Shown: positions 37,770 through 51,053, counted from the stretch's first letter. The stretch is DNA of 64,000 nt from Alteromonas sp. a30 (GCF_026788005.1 NZ_JABEPE010000006.1:124001-188000), one strand, 5' to 3'. The notes: a model not told the origin generated them from the letters alone. Numbers and translations are program-made.

Positions 37770-39314
37770 ATGTTAGACCACAAGAAGTTAGATGAAGTCA
37801 TTAAAGTATCAACTAAGGTGAAACAAAGCGTTAGAGCTGATGACACCGTTCAAATTGCACAATACCTCGAATCTAACCTACCTTTTGAACTTTTTGATAA
37901 CCCCGAATACACCGAAAAAGTTATCCTAGAGTCACTTAACCTTCTTCGAAGCCAAAACCTCACGCTCACACTCCCAATGATCGAAAAAGATCTACAAAAG
38001 AAAGACGCATTACCTAAATATATGCAAGGGCTTTTATGGGATGAATGGGCAAGGAATGAATCTGATGGTACGACTGTTTTCCTTCAGAATTATGAGGATA
38101 GAGGCGCCAACAATCTCAAGAAAAAGGCTTATGTGTCTGGCTTAACTCCAGATCTCTACGCTCAAAACTATGAGCCAAAAGTGCAAACCTTTTTTGAGTG
38201 CATGTTTGCACCTGCAAACACCAACAGCCCATTAATGGATATTTATCGTGACCACTACCTAGATTTGTATTGGTCTTTACATTTAAAAGTTGCACCTCAA
38301 GACATTCCTGATTACGCCAAACAAATTGGCCTAGATTTTATTAATTGCTGGGCGATTTTCACGCCGCTTAATCTTGATAATCCAGAACAATCTTTGAGCT
38401 TTAAAACAAGCTACGAATACGTTCGCGCAAATCGAGCCAAGCTCATCGACTGGATTTCGTCACGAGTACAGGAAGTTCGAAGCAATCCAGACCAATTTAA
38501 AGATACCTTTGTATATCATTGGTTGGAAAACGCAGGCGATGGAGAAGGTGCATTCCGCGACGTTGATATTACCTTTGAGTGTTTCCATAACTATTTGGCA
38601 TTGAGTCAATGGGGCCACACTATCTACAAAATGATGAATTTGTTACGTGACGACAACACATCTGATAAAGCGCAGAGCGTTAAAACACAGTATCAAAACA
38701 TCATGAGTAGCGATTATAACGCCACCGATAGCAGTGGATTCTCTCCGTTAGACTACCTAGCACTTGAGTTTTTCCGTGAAATCGTACCCAATGGCGGCAG
38801 TATTTCTCGGTATTATGCAACCGGAAAATACAGTGAATTAGTGGATGAAATTAATGCTCACGCTCACAAACCGTTAGCATTAAGCGCGCACCACTGGGAT
38901 GACCCATTCGACTTTAATCCTGATCGCTTCCGTACTGCACCTAAGAGCGATTCAATTGATGTAGAAGCCTTTAAGCAGGTATCTGGCTCAGCACGCTGCC
39001 CATTCACTAAAAGTGCTATACATACGTCTGATGGCCGCTCCATTGAAAATAATCTCTATGGTACTGATTACGCCAGAAAGTCAGATGGTACAGCTTGCCC
39101 TGTAATTGAAACTGCTGGCTTCTCACCATTTGGCTTTGGTTATCGCCGTTGCCCGGGTGAATTGTTGACAATCGGTGTTTTCAAGACCTTCTTAAAGTTC
39201 ATCTGGAACAATAAAATTAGTTTCCACCTATTGGATGATGCAAATCCAGAAGTAATGCCGATTGCACCTGCAACCTTCATTACTGATAACATCGGCATGA
39301 AAATCAACAACTAA
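37770..39314 (+). CDS. Atypical cytochrome P450
   Basis: A 514-residue soluble protein with P450 landmarks. The haem-cysteine loop is FGFGYRRCPG (Cys461), the K-helix ExxR is E333-F-F-R336 with P340 and R347 downstream, and a PERF-like segment reads HHWDDPFDFNPDRF. About 60 extra residues lie between PERF and the Cys loop. The predicted I-helix region (DITFECFHNYLALSQWGH) has no acid-alcohol pair (normally A/G-G-x-D/E-T). No ferredoxin or reductase is adjacent. This suggests an isomerase or peroxide-using P450 (CYP74-like chemistry) rather than a monooxygenase. ATG 37770 is chosen by position behind GGAG/AGGG. Confidence 0.83.
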   Translation: MLDHKKLDEVIKVSTKVKQSVRADDTVQIAQYLESNLPFELFDNPEYTEKVILESLNLLRSQNLTLTLPMIEKDLQKKDALPKYMQGLLWDEWARNESDGTTVFLQNYEDRGANNLKKKAYVSGLTPDLYAQNYEPKVQTFFECMFAPANTNSPLMDIYRDHYLDLYWSLHLKVAPQDIPDYAKQIGLDFINCWAIFTPLNLDNPEQSLSFKTSYEYVRANRAKLIDWISSRVQEVRSNPDQFKDTFVYHWLENAGDGEGAFRDVDITFECFHNYLALSQWGHTIYKMMNLLRDDNTSDKAQSVKTQYQNIMSSDYNATDSSGFSPLDYLALEFFREIVPNGGSISRYYATGKYSELVDEINAHAHKPLALSAHHWDDPFDFNPDRFRTAPKSDSIDVEAFKQVSGSARCPFTKSAIHTSDGRSIENNLYGTDYARKSDGTACPVIETAGFSPFGFGYRRCPGELLTIGVFKTFLKFIWNNKISFHLLDDANPEVMPIAPATFITDNIGMKINN

Positions 39315-39334
39315 TCTTTTAGTTAACTAAATAC

Positions 39335-39372
39335 AAAAAACCCCAGTATAGTCGCCTACACTGGGGTTTTTT
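39335..39372. terminator. Bidirectional terminator between the P450 gene and atpC
   Basis: CCCCAGT and ACTGGGG (39341-39347, 39360-39366), extended by a TAG/CTA pair, are flanked by AAAAAA and TTTTTT. It can terminate the P450 transcript and the ATP synthase operon from opposite sides. Confidence 0.92.
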
Positions 39373-39391
39373 ATTAATTTGCTTTTATGTC

Positions 39392-39808
39392 TTACTTACG
39401 AAGGTTTCGAATAAGCCTTAGCTGTGCAATCGCTTCTGCTAATTCACGTGCTGCTTCAGCATAGTCGAAGTCCGCACCTGGATTAGCCATATGCTCTTCA
39501 GCGCGTTTCTTCGCATCTTGAGCCGCTTGCTCATCCAAATCTTCAGCCCTAATCGCTGTATCTGCCAACACTGTTATAGTGCCGGGTTGGACTTCCAACA
39601 CACCACCATTGATGTAGATAAGCTCTTCATGGCCATGTTGTTTTACCAAGCGCACCATACCGGGCCTAAGCGTAGTGATTAAAGGAGCGTGACCTGGATG
39701 GATCCCAAGTTCACCTTCACTACCTGTCACCTGAATAGTTTCAACGCGACCAGAGAAAATCTCTTGCTCTGCGCTTACTACATCTAGGTGTACCGTCATT
39801 GCCGCCAT
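39392..39808 (-). CDS. atpC: ATP synthase epsilon subunit
   Basis: A 138-residue F1 central-stalk subunit that also inhibits ATP hydrolysis. It has the N-terminal [35 protein letters not shown], and a C-terminal two-helix region rich in Ala/Glu. The frame opens at 39832, but GGAGG just upstream of ATG 39808 sets the start. Last gene of the atp operon. Confidence 0.96.
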   Translation of the reverse strand: MAAMTVHLDVVSAEQEIFSGRVETIQVTGSEGELGIHPGHAPLITTLRPGMVRLVKQHGHEELIYINGGVLEVQPGTITVLADTAIRAEDLDEQAAQDAKKRAEEHMANPGADFDYAEAARELAEAIAQLRLIRNLRK

Positions 39809-39966
39809 AGTACCCTCCAAAGGTTGTTTCAAAAATCAGGAGAAAACCAATTCCTCAATATAATATCGTTTCGAGGTCGCATTGTTTTGTAATTAGAAAG
39901 CTACGCGGACTGTATAAGTCATACAAGAGCAGAGCCCTACGTTACGGGACAATACGACCCAAAATA

Positions 39967-41361
<1,395 letters not shown>

Positions 41362-41383
41362 TCATTAATTTCTAAACCTTTGC

Positions 41384-42244
41384 CTACACCGCTGCTGCGC
41401 CGCCAACAATCTCACTAATTTCTTGTGTAATTGCTGCCTGACGGGCTTTGTTGTAAATCAGTTGCAACTCGTCAATTAAGCCACCTGCGTTATCTGTCGC
41501 AGCTTTCATTGCAACCATTCTTGCAGCTTGTTCAGAGGCGATATTATCTACCACGCCCTGATACACCTGAGACTCAATAAAGCGAACCAGCAAAGCGTCC
41601 AAAATTGGCTTCGCGTCGGGTTCGTAAATATAATCCCAGTGGTGTGTTAATTCATCGCTTTCGGATTTTGGCAAAGGCAATAATTGTTCGATTATAGGTT
41701 CTTGTGACATGGTATTGACAAACTTGTTGTAAACCACATACAAGCGATCCAGCTTGCCTTCTTCAAAGGCGTTAAGCATCACTCGAACAACACCAATAAT
41801 ATCGTTTAATGCCGGCGTATCACCAAGGCCAGATTCGGCTGCAACCATGTTGCCACCAAAGCGGTTGAAAAAACCAACTGCTTTAGCGCCCAAGGCTGCA
41901 AAGTCGAGCTCTACACCTTTTTTCTGCCATGCTTGGATAGATTTAGCCAATTCCTTAAACTCATTGGTATTCAAACCACCACAAAGACCTCGGTCTGTTG
42001 CAATAAGAATGAAACCCACACGCTTTACTTCTCTTTCTTGTAGGAAAGGATGTTTATATTCGTGTGTTGCATGAGCTAGGTGACTAATTACCTTACGCAT
42101 ATTCGTTGCATACGGTCGGCTAGCAGACATACGCTCTTGTGCACGCTTCATTTTAGAAGCCGCAACCATCTCCATAGCACTGGTGATTTTTTGCGTATTT
42201 TTAATACTGCCAATTTTGCCTTTTATCTCTTTGCCATTAGCCAT
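41384..42244 (-). CDS. atpG: ATP synthase gamma subunit
   Basis: A 286-residue rotor shaft. The coiled N-terminus ([21 protein letters not shown]), the [13 protein letters not shown] motif and the C-terminal [20 protein letters not shown] are the standard gamma signatures. Between atpA and atpD. Confidence 0.97.
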   Translation of the reverse strand: MANGKEIKGKIGSIKNTQKITSAMEMVAASKMKRAQERMSASRPYATNMRKVISHLAHATHEYKHPFLQEREVKRVGFILIATDRGLCGGLNTNEFKELAKSIQAWQKKGVELDFAALGAKAVGFFNRFGGNMVAAESGLGDTPALNDIIGVVRVMLNAFEEGKLDRLYVVYNKFVNTMSQEPIIEQLLPLPKSESDELTHHWDYIYEPDAKPILDALLVRFIESQVYQGVVDNIASEQAARMVAMKAATDNAGGLIDELQLIYNKARQAAITQEISEIVGGAAAV

Positions 42245-42300
42245 ACTCTTCTCCAGCGTTTACAGCTTAATCGCCCCTTTTCATAAAGAGGCGAATGCCA

Positions 42301-43842
42301 TTACCAAGTTTGCGTTGATTTGAATTTTTCCAACGCCGCTTGCAATGCACTCTCGATTTCGCCGTTATAATTACCGCCGTCGTTGATTTGAGCCATTAAG
42401 TCAGCAAAATCAGCATTCATGTAAGAATGTAGAGCTGATTCAAAGTCTAAAACTTTGTTTAACTCAATATCCTTCAAGAAGCCTTTTTCCGCTGCAAATA
42501 GTGACACAGCCATATCCGCGATAGATAAAGGTGCATATTGCTTCTGTTTCATTAGCTCGGTAACACGCTCACCATGCTCTAACTGTGCACGAGTCGCATC
42601 ATCCAAATCAGAAGCAAACTGAGAGAATGCCGCCAATTCACGATATTGAGCCAAGGCTAGACGAATACCACCGCCCAGTTTCTTGATAATCTTAGTTTGT
42701 GCTGCACCACCAACACGAGAAACTGAAATACCTGCGTTAACCGCTGGGCGAATACCCGAGTTAAACAAGTTAGTTTCAAGGAAGATCTGACCATCTGTGA
42801 TGGAGATTACGTTTGTTGGTACGAATGCAGAAACGTCACCTGCTTGAGTCTCAATGATAGGCAACGCGGTTAAAGATCCAGTTTTACCTTTTACTTCACC
42901 GTTAGTGTACTTTTCTACGTAGTCAGGGTTAACACGTGCAGCGCGCTCTAATAAGCGAGAGTGCAAGTAGAAAACGTCACCAGGATAAGCTTCACGACCA
43001 GGAGGACGACGTAGCAACAATGAAATTTGACGGTAAGCAACAGCTTGCTTAGACAAATCATCGTATACGATTAACGCGTCTTCACCACGGTCACGGAAGT
43101 ATTCACCCATAGTACAACCAGAGTAGGCCGACAGGTATTGCAGTGCAGCCGATTCAGAAGCTGATGCAGCAACCACGATAGTGTGATCCATTGCACCGTG
43201 CTCTTCTAACTTACGCACAACGTTTGCGATAGTAGAAGCTTTCTGACCGATAGCAACATACACACACTTAATGCCTGTCCCTTTTTGGTTGATGATAGCA
43301 TCGATGGCCAACGCAGTTTTACCCGTTTGGCGGTCACCGATAACCAACTCACGCTGACCACGACCAATTGGAATCATTGAGTCAACAGACTTATAACCTG
43401 TTTGTACAGGTTGATCGACCGACTTGCGCTCGATTACGCCAGGTGCGATCTTTTCTACCGGTTCAAAACCGTCAGACTCGATAGCGCCTTTACCATCGAT
43501 TGGCTCACCCAGGGTGTTAACAACACGCCCTAATAAACCACGACCAACTGGTACTTCTAAGATACGACCAGTAGATTTAACTTTTACGCCTTCTTTTAAG
43601 TCAGCGTAAGGACCCATAACTACCGCACCAACGGAGTCACGTTCCAAGTTCAAAGCAATAGCGTAGCGATTGCCTGGAAGCTCAATCATCTCACCTTGCA
43701 TTACGTCTGCAAGACCGTGAACACGGATAATACCGTCAGTTACACTAACAATAGTACCTTCGTTGCGAGCTTCACTTACTACTTCGAACTGTTCAATTCG
43801 TTTTTTGATCAGTTCGGCAATTTCAGTGGAATTCAGTTGCAT
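42301..43842 (-). CDS. atpA: ATP synthase alpha subunit
   Basis: A 513-residue regulatory F1 subunit, the same length as E. coli. The P-loop [21 protein letters not shown], and [14 protein letters not shown]-like block ([11 protein letters not shown]) are present. The frame extends upstream to 43908, into atpH, but [19 protein letters not shown] is the family start. Confidence 0.98.
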   Translation of the reverse strand: MQLNSTEIAELIKKRIEQFEVVSEARNEGTIVSVTDGIIRVHGLADVMQGEMIELPGNRYAIALNLERDSVGAVVMGPYADLKEGVKVKSTGRILEVPVGRGLLGRVVNTLGEPIDGKGAIESDGFEPVEKIAPGVIERKSVDQPVQTGYKSVDSMIPIGRGQRELVIGDRQTGKTALAIDAIINQKGTGIKCVYVAIGQKASTIANVVRKLEEHGAMDHTIVVAASASESAALQYLSAYSGCTMGEYFRDRGEDALIVYDDLSKQAVAYRQISLLLRRPPGREAYPGDVFYLHSRLLERAARVNPDYVEKYTNGEVKGKTGSLTALPIIETQAGDVSAFVPTNVISITDGQIFLETNLFNSGIRPAVNAGISVSRVGGAAQTKIIKKLGGGIRLALAQYRELAAFSQFASDLDDATRAQLEHGERVTELMKQKQYAPLSIADMAVSLFAAEKGFLKDIELNKVLDFESALHSYMNADFADLMAQINDGGNYNGEIESALQAALEKFKSTQTW

Positions 43843-43855
43843 GCTCTTTTCCCCG

Positions 43856-44389
43856 TTATGCTTGTAACGCGTCTGATAGACGGCCCAATTTACTCTTGAC
43901 CGAGCCATCGATAACAGTGTCGCCAGCCTTAATGACTAGACCTGCTACCAATGAGGGATCAACGTTACAATGCAGCTTAACTTTTCGTGCAAGACGCTTT
44001 TCAAGAGAAGCGCCAAGTTCTTCTTGCTGCTTAGCAGACAATTCCGCGGCAGACGTTACGTCCACATCAACTTCTTTGTCATACGTCGCTTTTAACTCGT
44101 TAAACAATGCCAAAATTGCTGGCAAAGCTGCTAAACGACCATTTTCGGCTAAAACTTTGATAAAGTTTTGTATTTTGTCATCAACCTGCTCTCCACAGAT
44201 ATTAATGAACAAATCCGCGAGTTTCGTCGCGGCTAGCGAACCGGATAACAATTCGCCAACGGCCTCGTTTTTTGCAACCTCAGCAGAGAAAAACAGCATT
44301 TCTTGCCATTTTTCTACGGCACTGTTTTCAAGTGCATAGTCAAATGCAGCTTTAGCATAAGGGCGAGCAACGGTTGTCAATTCAGACAT
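43856..44389 (-). CDS. atpH: ATP synthase delta subunit
   Basis: A 177-residue peripheral stalk subunit that joins F1 to the b subunits. It has the N-terminal [12 protein letters not shown] and the C-terminal [28 protein letters not shown] blocks. It lies 11 bp after atpF and 13 bp before atpA. Confidence 0.97.
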   Translation of the reverse strand: MSELTTVARPYAKAAFDYALENSAVEKWQEMLFFSAEVAKNEAVGELLSGSLAATKLADLFINICGEQVDDKIQNFIKVLAENGRLAALPAILALFNELKATYDKEVDVDVTSAAELSAKQQEELGASLEKRLARKVKLHCNVDPSLVAGLVIKAGDTVIDGSVKSKLGRLSDALQA

Positions 44390-44400
44390 AGCTCTTTCCC

Positions 44401-44871
44401 TTATAGTTCAGTGACGAGTTTGTCAACGATATCGCTTTGTGCAGCAGCATCGATTTCACGCTCAAGAATTTTTTCGGCGCCAGCAATTGCCAATGCAGAA
44501 ACTTGCTTACGAAGATCTTCTTTTGCACGATTACGTTCAGCTTCAATTTCAGCATGACCTTGGGCAACAATCTTTTCACGTTCTTCATGACCTCGTTGAG
44601 TTTCTTCATCAACGATTTGCAAAGCGCGCTTTTTAGCTTGCTCAATAATATCTGCTGCTTCAGCTTTAGCTTCTTTAAGTTTTAAAGAGGCACTTTCTTG
44701 CGCTAGTTGTAAATCTTTCTCAGCACGTTCAGATGCAGCTAAGCCATCGGCAATCGCTTTCTGACGAGCTTCGATTGCAGCTAACAATGGCGGCCAAACA
44801 TACTTCATACAAAAAAGTACAAAAACCGCAAAAGCAATCGTTTGTCCAATTAGAGTAGCGTTGATATTCAC
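44401..44871 (-). CDS. atpF: ATP synthase b subunit
   Basis: A 156-residue stator subunit: one N-terminal transmembrane helix ([22 protein letters not shown]) followed by a long Ala/Glu/Lys helix that dimerises as a right-handed coiled coil. Same length as E. coli b. Between atpE and atpH. Confidence 0.97.
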   Translation of the reverse strand: MNINATLIGQTIAFAVFVLFCMKYVWPPLLAAIEARQKAIADGLAASERAEKDLQLAQESASLKLKEAKAEAADIIEQAKKRALQIVDEETQRGHEEREKIVAQGHAEIEAERNRAKEDLRKQVSALAIAGAEKILEREIDAAAQSDIVDKLVTEL

Positions 44872-44916
44872 AATGCCATCTCCTCTGTTCGTTACACTAA
44901 ATAGTTCAGTCTAAAA

Positions 44917-45153
<237 letters not shown>

Positions 45154-45163
45154 TCACCTTATA

Positions 45164-45197
45164 GTTAAAAGTTAAAGTTAAAGTTAAAAGTTTAAAA
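45164..45197 (-). promoter_or_regulatory. U-rich tandem repeat ahead of atpE (putative translation enhancer)
   Basis: The plus strand carries GTTAAA units starting at 45164, 45171, 45177 and 45183, then GTTTAAA at 45190. In the mRNA this reads as four TTTAAC/TTTTAAC units 15-50 bases before the atpE start. E. coli atpE has a U-rich leader (TTTTAACTGAAAC) that enhances initiation, so a similar role is inferred. Confidence 0.6.
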
Positions 45198-45244
45198 TTC
45201 TCAGGTACTGCAAAGCGCAATACGATTGAAATCGTGACAAAAAA

Positions 45245-46075
<831 letters not shown>

Positions 46076-46159
46076 TTATTTACCCAAGTTGTGTATTTTA
46101 GAATTCTTTATTCGAAACGAGCTTTACGTCCAACTGTTGCTTGTCATGGTGAACAAGTC

Positions 46160-46543
46160 TTACACAGAGTAGTGGTTTTTAGCACCGACTACATAATGAC
46201 CAAGCAACGCAATAACGAAAGTTATAAATAACGGACCAGCCTGCACATCAGGCCAGCGATATATCAATAAAAATATCACTATCGTTAATATGAGTTTAAG
46301 TTTGGATCCGGTTTTAAAGCTGTTGTAGACGAGTTGATTTTTACTAGCGCCAACAAAGCGAAAGGCGAGGACTGCAAACACGATATTAGGCAAAACAGCC
46401 GCCAATCCACCGAGTAGCGCAGATAACGCGGAGGTTACTCCAAAAAATAATGCTACTACGGTGCAAAAAATAACAATCAAAGATTGCAATGCCAGCACTT
46501 TTTTGGCAAATTTAATTCCCGGCATAGCCAATTTTGATGGCAC
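46160..46543 (-). CDS. atpI: ATP synthase I protein
   Basis: About 128 residues with four hydrophobic helices, the first gene of the atp operon. AtpI is thought to help c-ring assembly or Mg/Ca handling and is poorly conserved. The frame opens at TTG 46576. GGGGA just before GTG 46543 and the usual AtpI length favour that start. Upstream 46544-46681 probably holds the operon promoter, which I could not define. Confidence 0.88.
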   Translation of the reverse strand: MPSKLAMPGIKFAKKVLALQSLIVIFCTVVALFFGVTSALSALLGGLAAVLPNIVFAVLAFRFVGASKNQLVYNSFKTGSKLKLILTIVIFLLIYRWPDVQAGPLFITFVIALLGHYVVGAKNHYSV

Positions 46544-46681
46544 CAAATTCCCCACTCTAATCCAAACGAGACTCAAGGCGCGAAAAGTATACTGTTTTAT
46601 AGTCGCTTTTCAACAAAAAAGCGTATTTCCGATTTCAATAATCAGTATTTAAGTTGTAGGAAATGGAGATTGATAAAAAAT

Positions 46682-47566
46682 TTATCTTTCGCGTTGAATT
46701 TTTTCCAATATTCCGTCGAGTTGATCTAAGTCAGCGAAATTGATCACCAGCTTGCCCTTACCTTTGGCATTGTGGCTGATAGAGACAGGAGCACCTAAGT
46801 TTTCTGATAATGATCCTTCTAATTTTTTAACATCGGGATCGATACTTGGCTTTTCTTTTTTCGGCGGGGGTTGAAGTAACTTCCGAACCATGTTTTCAGC
46901 ATCGCGAACCGTCATACCTTTTTGGGCAACAATTTTTGCGGCATCGCTTTGCTTTTCTCCTTCAAGAGATAACAACGCTCTAGCATGACCCATTTCAATG
47001 TCACCACGCTCAAGCATCAACTTAACATCATCATTTAAGTTGTTTAAACGCAGCAAGTTAGTCACAGCGGTTCTTGATTTCCCTACGGCTTCCGCAAGTT
47101 CTTGGTGGGTTAATTCAAATTCATTCATTAACCGATGGAGGGCTTGCGCTTCTTCCATAGCATTTAAATCTTCACGCTGAATATTTTCGATCAACGCAAT
47201 AGCTACGGCAGCTTCATCCGGCACTTCTTTTATCAAACAAGGAATTTCATCTAGCCCTGCCAATTGACTGGCTCTCCAACGACGTTCCCCTGCGATAATT
47301 TCGTATTTTTCAGTCGCGATTTGACGCACCACGATAGGTTGAATAATACCTTGTGAGCGAATGGATGCGGCAAGTTCCTCTAATGCTTCTGAAACCATGT
47401 CTTTACGAGGCTGATATTTTCCAGGTTGCAAAAATTCGATGGGTAACTTTTGCAATTCTCCCTTCGGAGCCGCAGTTTCAGAAGCATCCGTAGATGCAGG
47501 ATCCCGTTGACTGGTTGCCAACAATGCATCTAAACCTCTTCCTAAACCTCGTTTTTTCGCCGACAT
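46682..47566 (-). CDS. parB: Chromosome-partitioning protein ParB
   Basis: A 294-residue CTPase/DNA-binding protein that loads at parS. The N-terminal KKRGLGRGLDALL box (ParA contact), GERRWRASQLAGL (CTP-binding), the ENIQREDLNAMEEAQA motif and a HTH (LTHQELAEAVGKSRTAVTN) are present. It is 33 bp downstream of parA. No perfect parS (TGTTTCACGTGAAACA) was seen in this window. Confidence 0.97.
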   Translation of the reverse strand: MSAKKRGLGRGLDALLATSQRDPASTDASETAAPKGELQKLPIEFLQPGKYQPRKDMVSEALEELAASIRSQGIIQPIVVRQIATEKYEIIAGERRWRASQLAGLDEIPCLIKEVPDEAAVAIALIENIQREDLNAMEEAQALHRLMNEFELTHQELAEAVGKSRTAVTNLLRLNNLNDDVKLMLERGDIEMGHARALLSLEGEKQSDAAKIVAQKGMTVRDAENMVRKLLQPPPKKEKPSIDPDVKKLEGSLSENLGAPVSISHNAKGKGKLVINFADLDQLDGILEKIQRER

Positions 47567-47599
47567 GCTTACTCTCTATTTGTCTCTTATTCTAATTAA

Positions 47600-48379
47600 T
47601 TATGCTGTTTGGTTAGCTTTCTCACGGCGAAGTATTTCACCTGCTAAAGCTAGATACGCCTTGGCACCGGTAGATGACTTTTCATAGTACATGGCAGGCG
47701 TGCCAAAGCTTGGAGCCTCTGCTAGTCGAACATTTCTGGGAATGACCGTTCGATACACTTGATCACCAAAGTGACGTTTAAGTTGCTCAGATACATCATT
47801 GGCTAAACGGTTTCTTGGGTCGTACATAGTGCGAAGTACACCTTCAACACGTAAAGATGGATTTACAACAGAGGCAAGCTTTTCGATTGTATCAAGCAAT
47901 GCTGTTAATCCCTCCAAGGCAAAATATTCGCACTGCATAGGAACAATTACGGAATCCGCAGCAGCTAACGCATTAACCGTCAACTGACTCAAGGAAGGTG
48001 GACAATCAATAAAAATATAATCGTAATGGTCGCGAACGGGCTGCAATGCATTTCTTAAGCGCAGTTCACGAGCAAAAACTTGCATTAATTTAATTTCTGC
48101 CGCCGTAACATCCCCGTTGGCAGCAACCAAATCATATTTAGCAGTGGGTGAATTGACAATCACTTCTTGGACGGGCTTTTCTTCAATTAACAATTCATAA
48201 GCCGTTGCGTCTGCTTCGTATTTGTCGATGCCACTTCCCATCGTGGCATTGCCTTGAGGATCAAGATCGATTAACAGAACTTTGCGTTTTGTCGCAGCCA
48301 TCGATGCCGCAACGTTGACGGCAGTGGTCGTTTTCCCCACTCCCCCCTTTTGATTTGCGATCGCGATTACCTTGCCCAA
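47600..48379 (-). CDS. parA: Chromosome-partitioning ATPase ParA/Soj
   Basis: A 259-residue ParA. Deviant Walker A KGGVGKTT, LIDLDPQGNATMG, Walker B IFIDCPPSLSQL and the MQCEYFALEGLTALL block fit the chromosomal Soj type. It partners the adjacent ParB in origin segregation. It lies 17 bp downstream of rsmG in the conserved mnmG-rsmG-parA-parB order and is clearly separate from the chemosensory ParA-like protein. Confidence 0.97.
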   Translation of the reverse strand: MGKVIAIANQKGGVGKTTTAVNVAASMAATKRKVLLIDLDPQGNATMGSGIDKYEADATAYELLIEEKPVQEVIVNSPTAKYDLVAANGDVTAAEIKLMQVFARELRLRNALQPVRDHYDYIFIDCPPSLSQLTVNALAAADSVIVPMQCEYFALEGLTALLDTIEKLASVVNPSLRVEGVLRTMYDPRNRLANDVSEQLKRHFGDQVYRTVIPRNVRLAEAPSFGTPAMYYEKSSTGAKAYLALAGEILRREKANQTA

Positions 48380-48396
48380 TGTAAGCCTTCCAAAAA

Positions 48397-49035
48397 TTAG
48401 TGTTTCTTAATTCGAATTACATGTCGCTGGGCATCTAGTCCCGGCACAGATAACGGAACTGATTCAGCAACAGCGAATGGTTCCACAATTGCTTCTAGCT
48501 CTTGCTCAGGATAAACCCCTTTCAATGCTAGGAATTGTCCATCTGAAGAAATTAAATGCTGACAACTGCTTATCATTTGCTCTAAAGAAGCATATGCGCG
48601 CGTTATAACAGCATCAAAAGGTTCTTCTAGAACATGTTCTTCCACACGCGATTGAATTGGCTCTATATTGGCAAGTTTTAATTCAAAAGCAACTTGTTTT
48701 AAGAATCGAATACGTTTCCCTAGACTATCTAGCAATACGAAATGGGCATCAGGATTCATGATAGCTAGCGGAACACCGGGTAATCCCGCTCCAGTTCCAA
48801 CGTCAATAAAACGTTTACCTTCAAGTAATGGTGACACAGCTATTGAATCAACAAGATGTACCGTCACCATTTCCAATGGATCTCGTACTGACGTTAAGTT
48901 ATAGGCTTTATTCCACTTATGAACCATTTCCAGATATTTAATAAGCAATTGTTGTTTTTCTTCGGACACATCAAACGATAATTGCTTACACGCAGCGGCT
49001 AATTTGCTTTGTATTTGTTCTGTTGGAAATTGCAT
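48397..49035 (-). CDS. rsmG: 16S rRNA (guanine527-N7) methyltransferase
   Basis: A 212-residue SAM-dependent enzyme (formerly GidB) that methylates G527 of 16S rRNA. It has the family blocks WNKAYNLTSVRDP, FIDVGTGAGLPGVPLAI (SAM motif) and the RAYASLEQM region. Its ATG overlaps the mnmG stop by one base (TAATG), so the two are translationally coupled. Confidence 0.97.
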   Translation of the reverse strand: MQFPTEQIQSKLAAACKQLSFDVSEEKQQLLIKYLEMVHKWNKAYNLTSVRDPLEMVTVHLVDSIAVSPLLEGKRFIDVGTGAGLPGVPLAIMNPDAHFVLLDSLGKRIRFLKQVAFELKLANIEPIQSRVEEHVLEEPFDAVITRAYASLEQMISSCQHLISSDGQFLALKGVYPEQELEAIVEPFAVAESVPLSVPGLDAQRHVIRIKKH

Positions 49036-50930
49036 TAGGCAGACTTTCTCAATAAACCTTGTTTTTTCAAATACACTAAGAGCAATGAAATTGCGGCAGG
49101 CGTGATACCAGAAATACGTGAAGCTTTACCCAATGTTTCTGGATTCGCTTCTTTCAATTTAGCAACTACTTCGTTTGATAAACCCGAAATAACACTGTAG
49201 TCGAAATCGATAGGCAACAGCATATTCTCATTACGTTGCGTTTTCGCAATATCTTCCTTTTGCCGCTCAATATAACCTGCGTATTTGATTTGAATTTCTA
49301 CTTGTTCCGCAGCTTGAGGATGCTCCTTAACTAATCCCGGTCCGAAAGCATCAATGCTCATTAATTTTTCATACGTCATCTCTGGACGACGAATAATTTC
49401 TTCGAGTCGATGCTCTTTGGAAATTGGATTTTTCAACAATGTGTTGATGTCTGCGGCTGATTCATGTCCCGGATGCACCCAGTGTTCGCGTAAACGCTGA
49501 GATTCAAGCTCAATCGCATTCATTTTCTCATTGAATTTTTGCCAACGGTGATCATCAACTAACCCAATCTCTCGGCCTTTCGCAGTCAAACGAATATCGG
49601 CGTTATCTTCTCTTAACAGTAATCGGTATTCTGCTCGACTGGTAAACATTCGATAAGGTTCTTTTGTGCCAAGCGTGGATAGATCATCCACTAATACTCC
49701 CATATATGCTTCATCACGACGCAACGAGAAAGGGTCTTTTCCAAAAGCTTGTAGTGCAGCGTTTGCACCCGCTATTAATCCTTGAGCACCTGCCTCTTCA
49801 TAACCTGTTGTACCGTTGATTTGCCCAGCAAAGAATAAACCTTGGATGAATTTCGTTTCCAGCGTTTGTTTTAAATCTCGGGGATCAAAGAAATCATATT
49901 CAATGGCATAACCGGGTCTGATGATGTGAGCCTGTTCGAATCCTTTTATCGAATGAATAAGATTGATTTGTACATCAAAAGGCAAACTCGTTGAAATACC
50001 ATTAGGGTAGACTTCGCAACTAGTTAAGCCCTCAGGCTCTACAAAGATTTGATGCGTATCTTTATCAGCAAAACGCATGATTTTATCTTCGATTGAGGGG
50101 CAATAACGTGGTCCAATTCCTTCAATTACACCGGTATACATTGGTGATCGATCAAGACCGCTGCGAATAATTTCATGGGTTTTTTCGTTGGTATGTGTGA
50201 TATAGCAAGGAATTTGCTTTGGATGTTGAGAGCGATCACCAAGGAAAGAAAATACAGGTGTGGGATTATCACCTGCTTGTTCCTGCATAACAGAGAAATC
50301 TAACGTACGAATATCAAGCCGAGCAGGCGTGCCTGTTTTTAAACGATCAACTCTAAAAGGCAGCTCTCTTAAACGATCAGCAAGTGCGATAGAAGGTGGA
50401 TCACCTGCTCGACCACCTTTGAAATTTTCTAAACCAATATGAATCGTACCGCCCAAGAAGGTGCCGACTGTTAGAACAACGGTTTTTGCTTTAAATTTTA
50501 AACCCATTTGAGTAACAACACCGGTTACTCTGTCTTGCTCAACAATTAGATCATCACAAGATTGCTGAAATAAAGTGAGATTAGGTTGATTCTCAATAAT
50601 TTGACGAATAGCTGAACGATATAATGATCTGTCCGCTTGTGCGCGAGTAGCTCTAACAGCAGGACCTTTACTTGAATTTAGTGTGCGAAATTGAATACCA
50701 GCTTTGTCTATAGCTGTGGCCATTGCGCCACCTAATGCATCAATTTCTTTTACTAAGTGACCTTTTCCGATCCCCCCGATAGCAGGATTACAGGACATCT
50801 GTCCTAATGTTTCGATATTGTGGGTAAGAAGTAAGGTGCTCGCTCCCATGCGTGCGGCTGCTAGGGCAGCTTCGGTCCCTGCGTGGCCTCCGCCAACAAC
50901 GATGACATCATATTGTTGTGCATAGAACAT
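49035..50930 (-). CDS. mnmG: tRNA uridine-34 carboxymethylaminomethyl enzyme MnmG (GidA)
   Basis: A 631-residue FAD protein that, with MnmE, modifies wobble U34 of certain tRNAs. It has FAD motif [47 protein letters not shown], and [16 protein letters not shown]. The frame opens at TTG 50945, but [15 protein letters not shown] at ATG 50930 is the family start. It flanks oriC on the side of the unwinding element. Its partner mnmE is also in the window. Confidence 0.98.
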   Translation of the reverse strand: MFYAQQYDVIVVGGGHAGTEAALAAARMGASTLLLTHNIETLGQMSCNPAIGGIGKGHLVKEIDALGGAMATAIDKAGIQFRTLNSSKGPAVRATRAQADRSLYRSAIRQIIENQPNLTLFQQSCDDLIVEQDRVTGVVTQMGLKFKAKTVVLTVGTFLGGTIHIGLENFKGGRAGDPPSIALADRLRELPFRVDRLKTGTPARLDIRTLDFSVMQEQAGDNPTPVFSFLGDRSQHPKQIPCYITHTNEKTHEIIRSGLDRSPMYTGVIEGIGPRYCPSIEDKIMRFADKDTHQIFVEPEGLTSCEVYPNGISTSLPFDVQINLIHSIKGFEQAHIIRPGYAIEYDFFDPRDLKQTLETKFIQGLFFAGQINGTTGYEEAGAQGLIAGANAALQAFGKDPFSLRRDEAYMGVLVDDLSTLGTKEPYRMFTSRAEYRLLLREDNADIRLTAKGREIGLVDDHRWQKFNEKMNAIELESQRLREHWVHPGHESAADINTLLKNPISKEHRLEEIIRRPEMTYEKLMSIDAFGPGLVKEHPQAAEQVEIQIKYAGYIERQKEDIAKTQRNENMLLPIDFDYSVISGLSNEVVAKLKEANPETLGKASRISGITPAAISLLLVYLKKQGLLRKSA

Positions 50931-51037
50931 AAAGTATCTCGTCAAACACTGGTTAAAAAAGAGGCTGGTATTTTAAATGGAAATCAACAGAAGGGAAATG
51001 AATAAATTTTTTGGATTTTTTATTAACTGGCTTTGAT

Positions 51038-51053
51038 GATCAATGTTTGATCA
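51038..51053. repeat. 16-bp direct repeat, left copy, at the oriC edge
   Basis: GATCAATGTTTGATCA at 51038-51053 recurs exactly at 51530-51545, 492 bp away, so the two copies lie near the two ends of the GATC-dense zone. A partial copy (GATCAATGTTT) is at 51508-51518. Confidence 0.9.
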
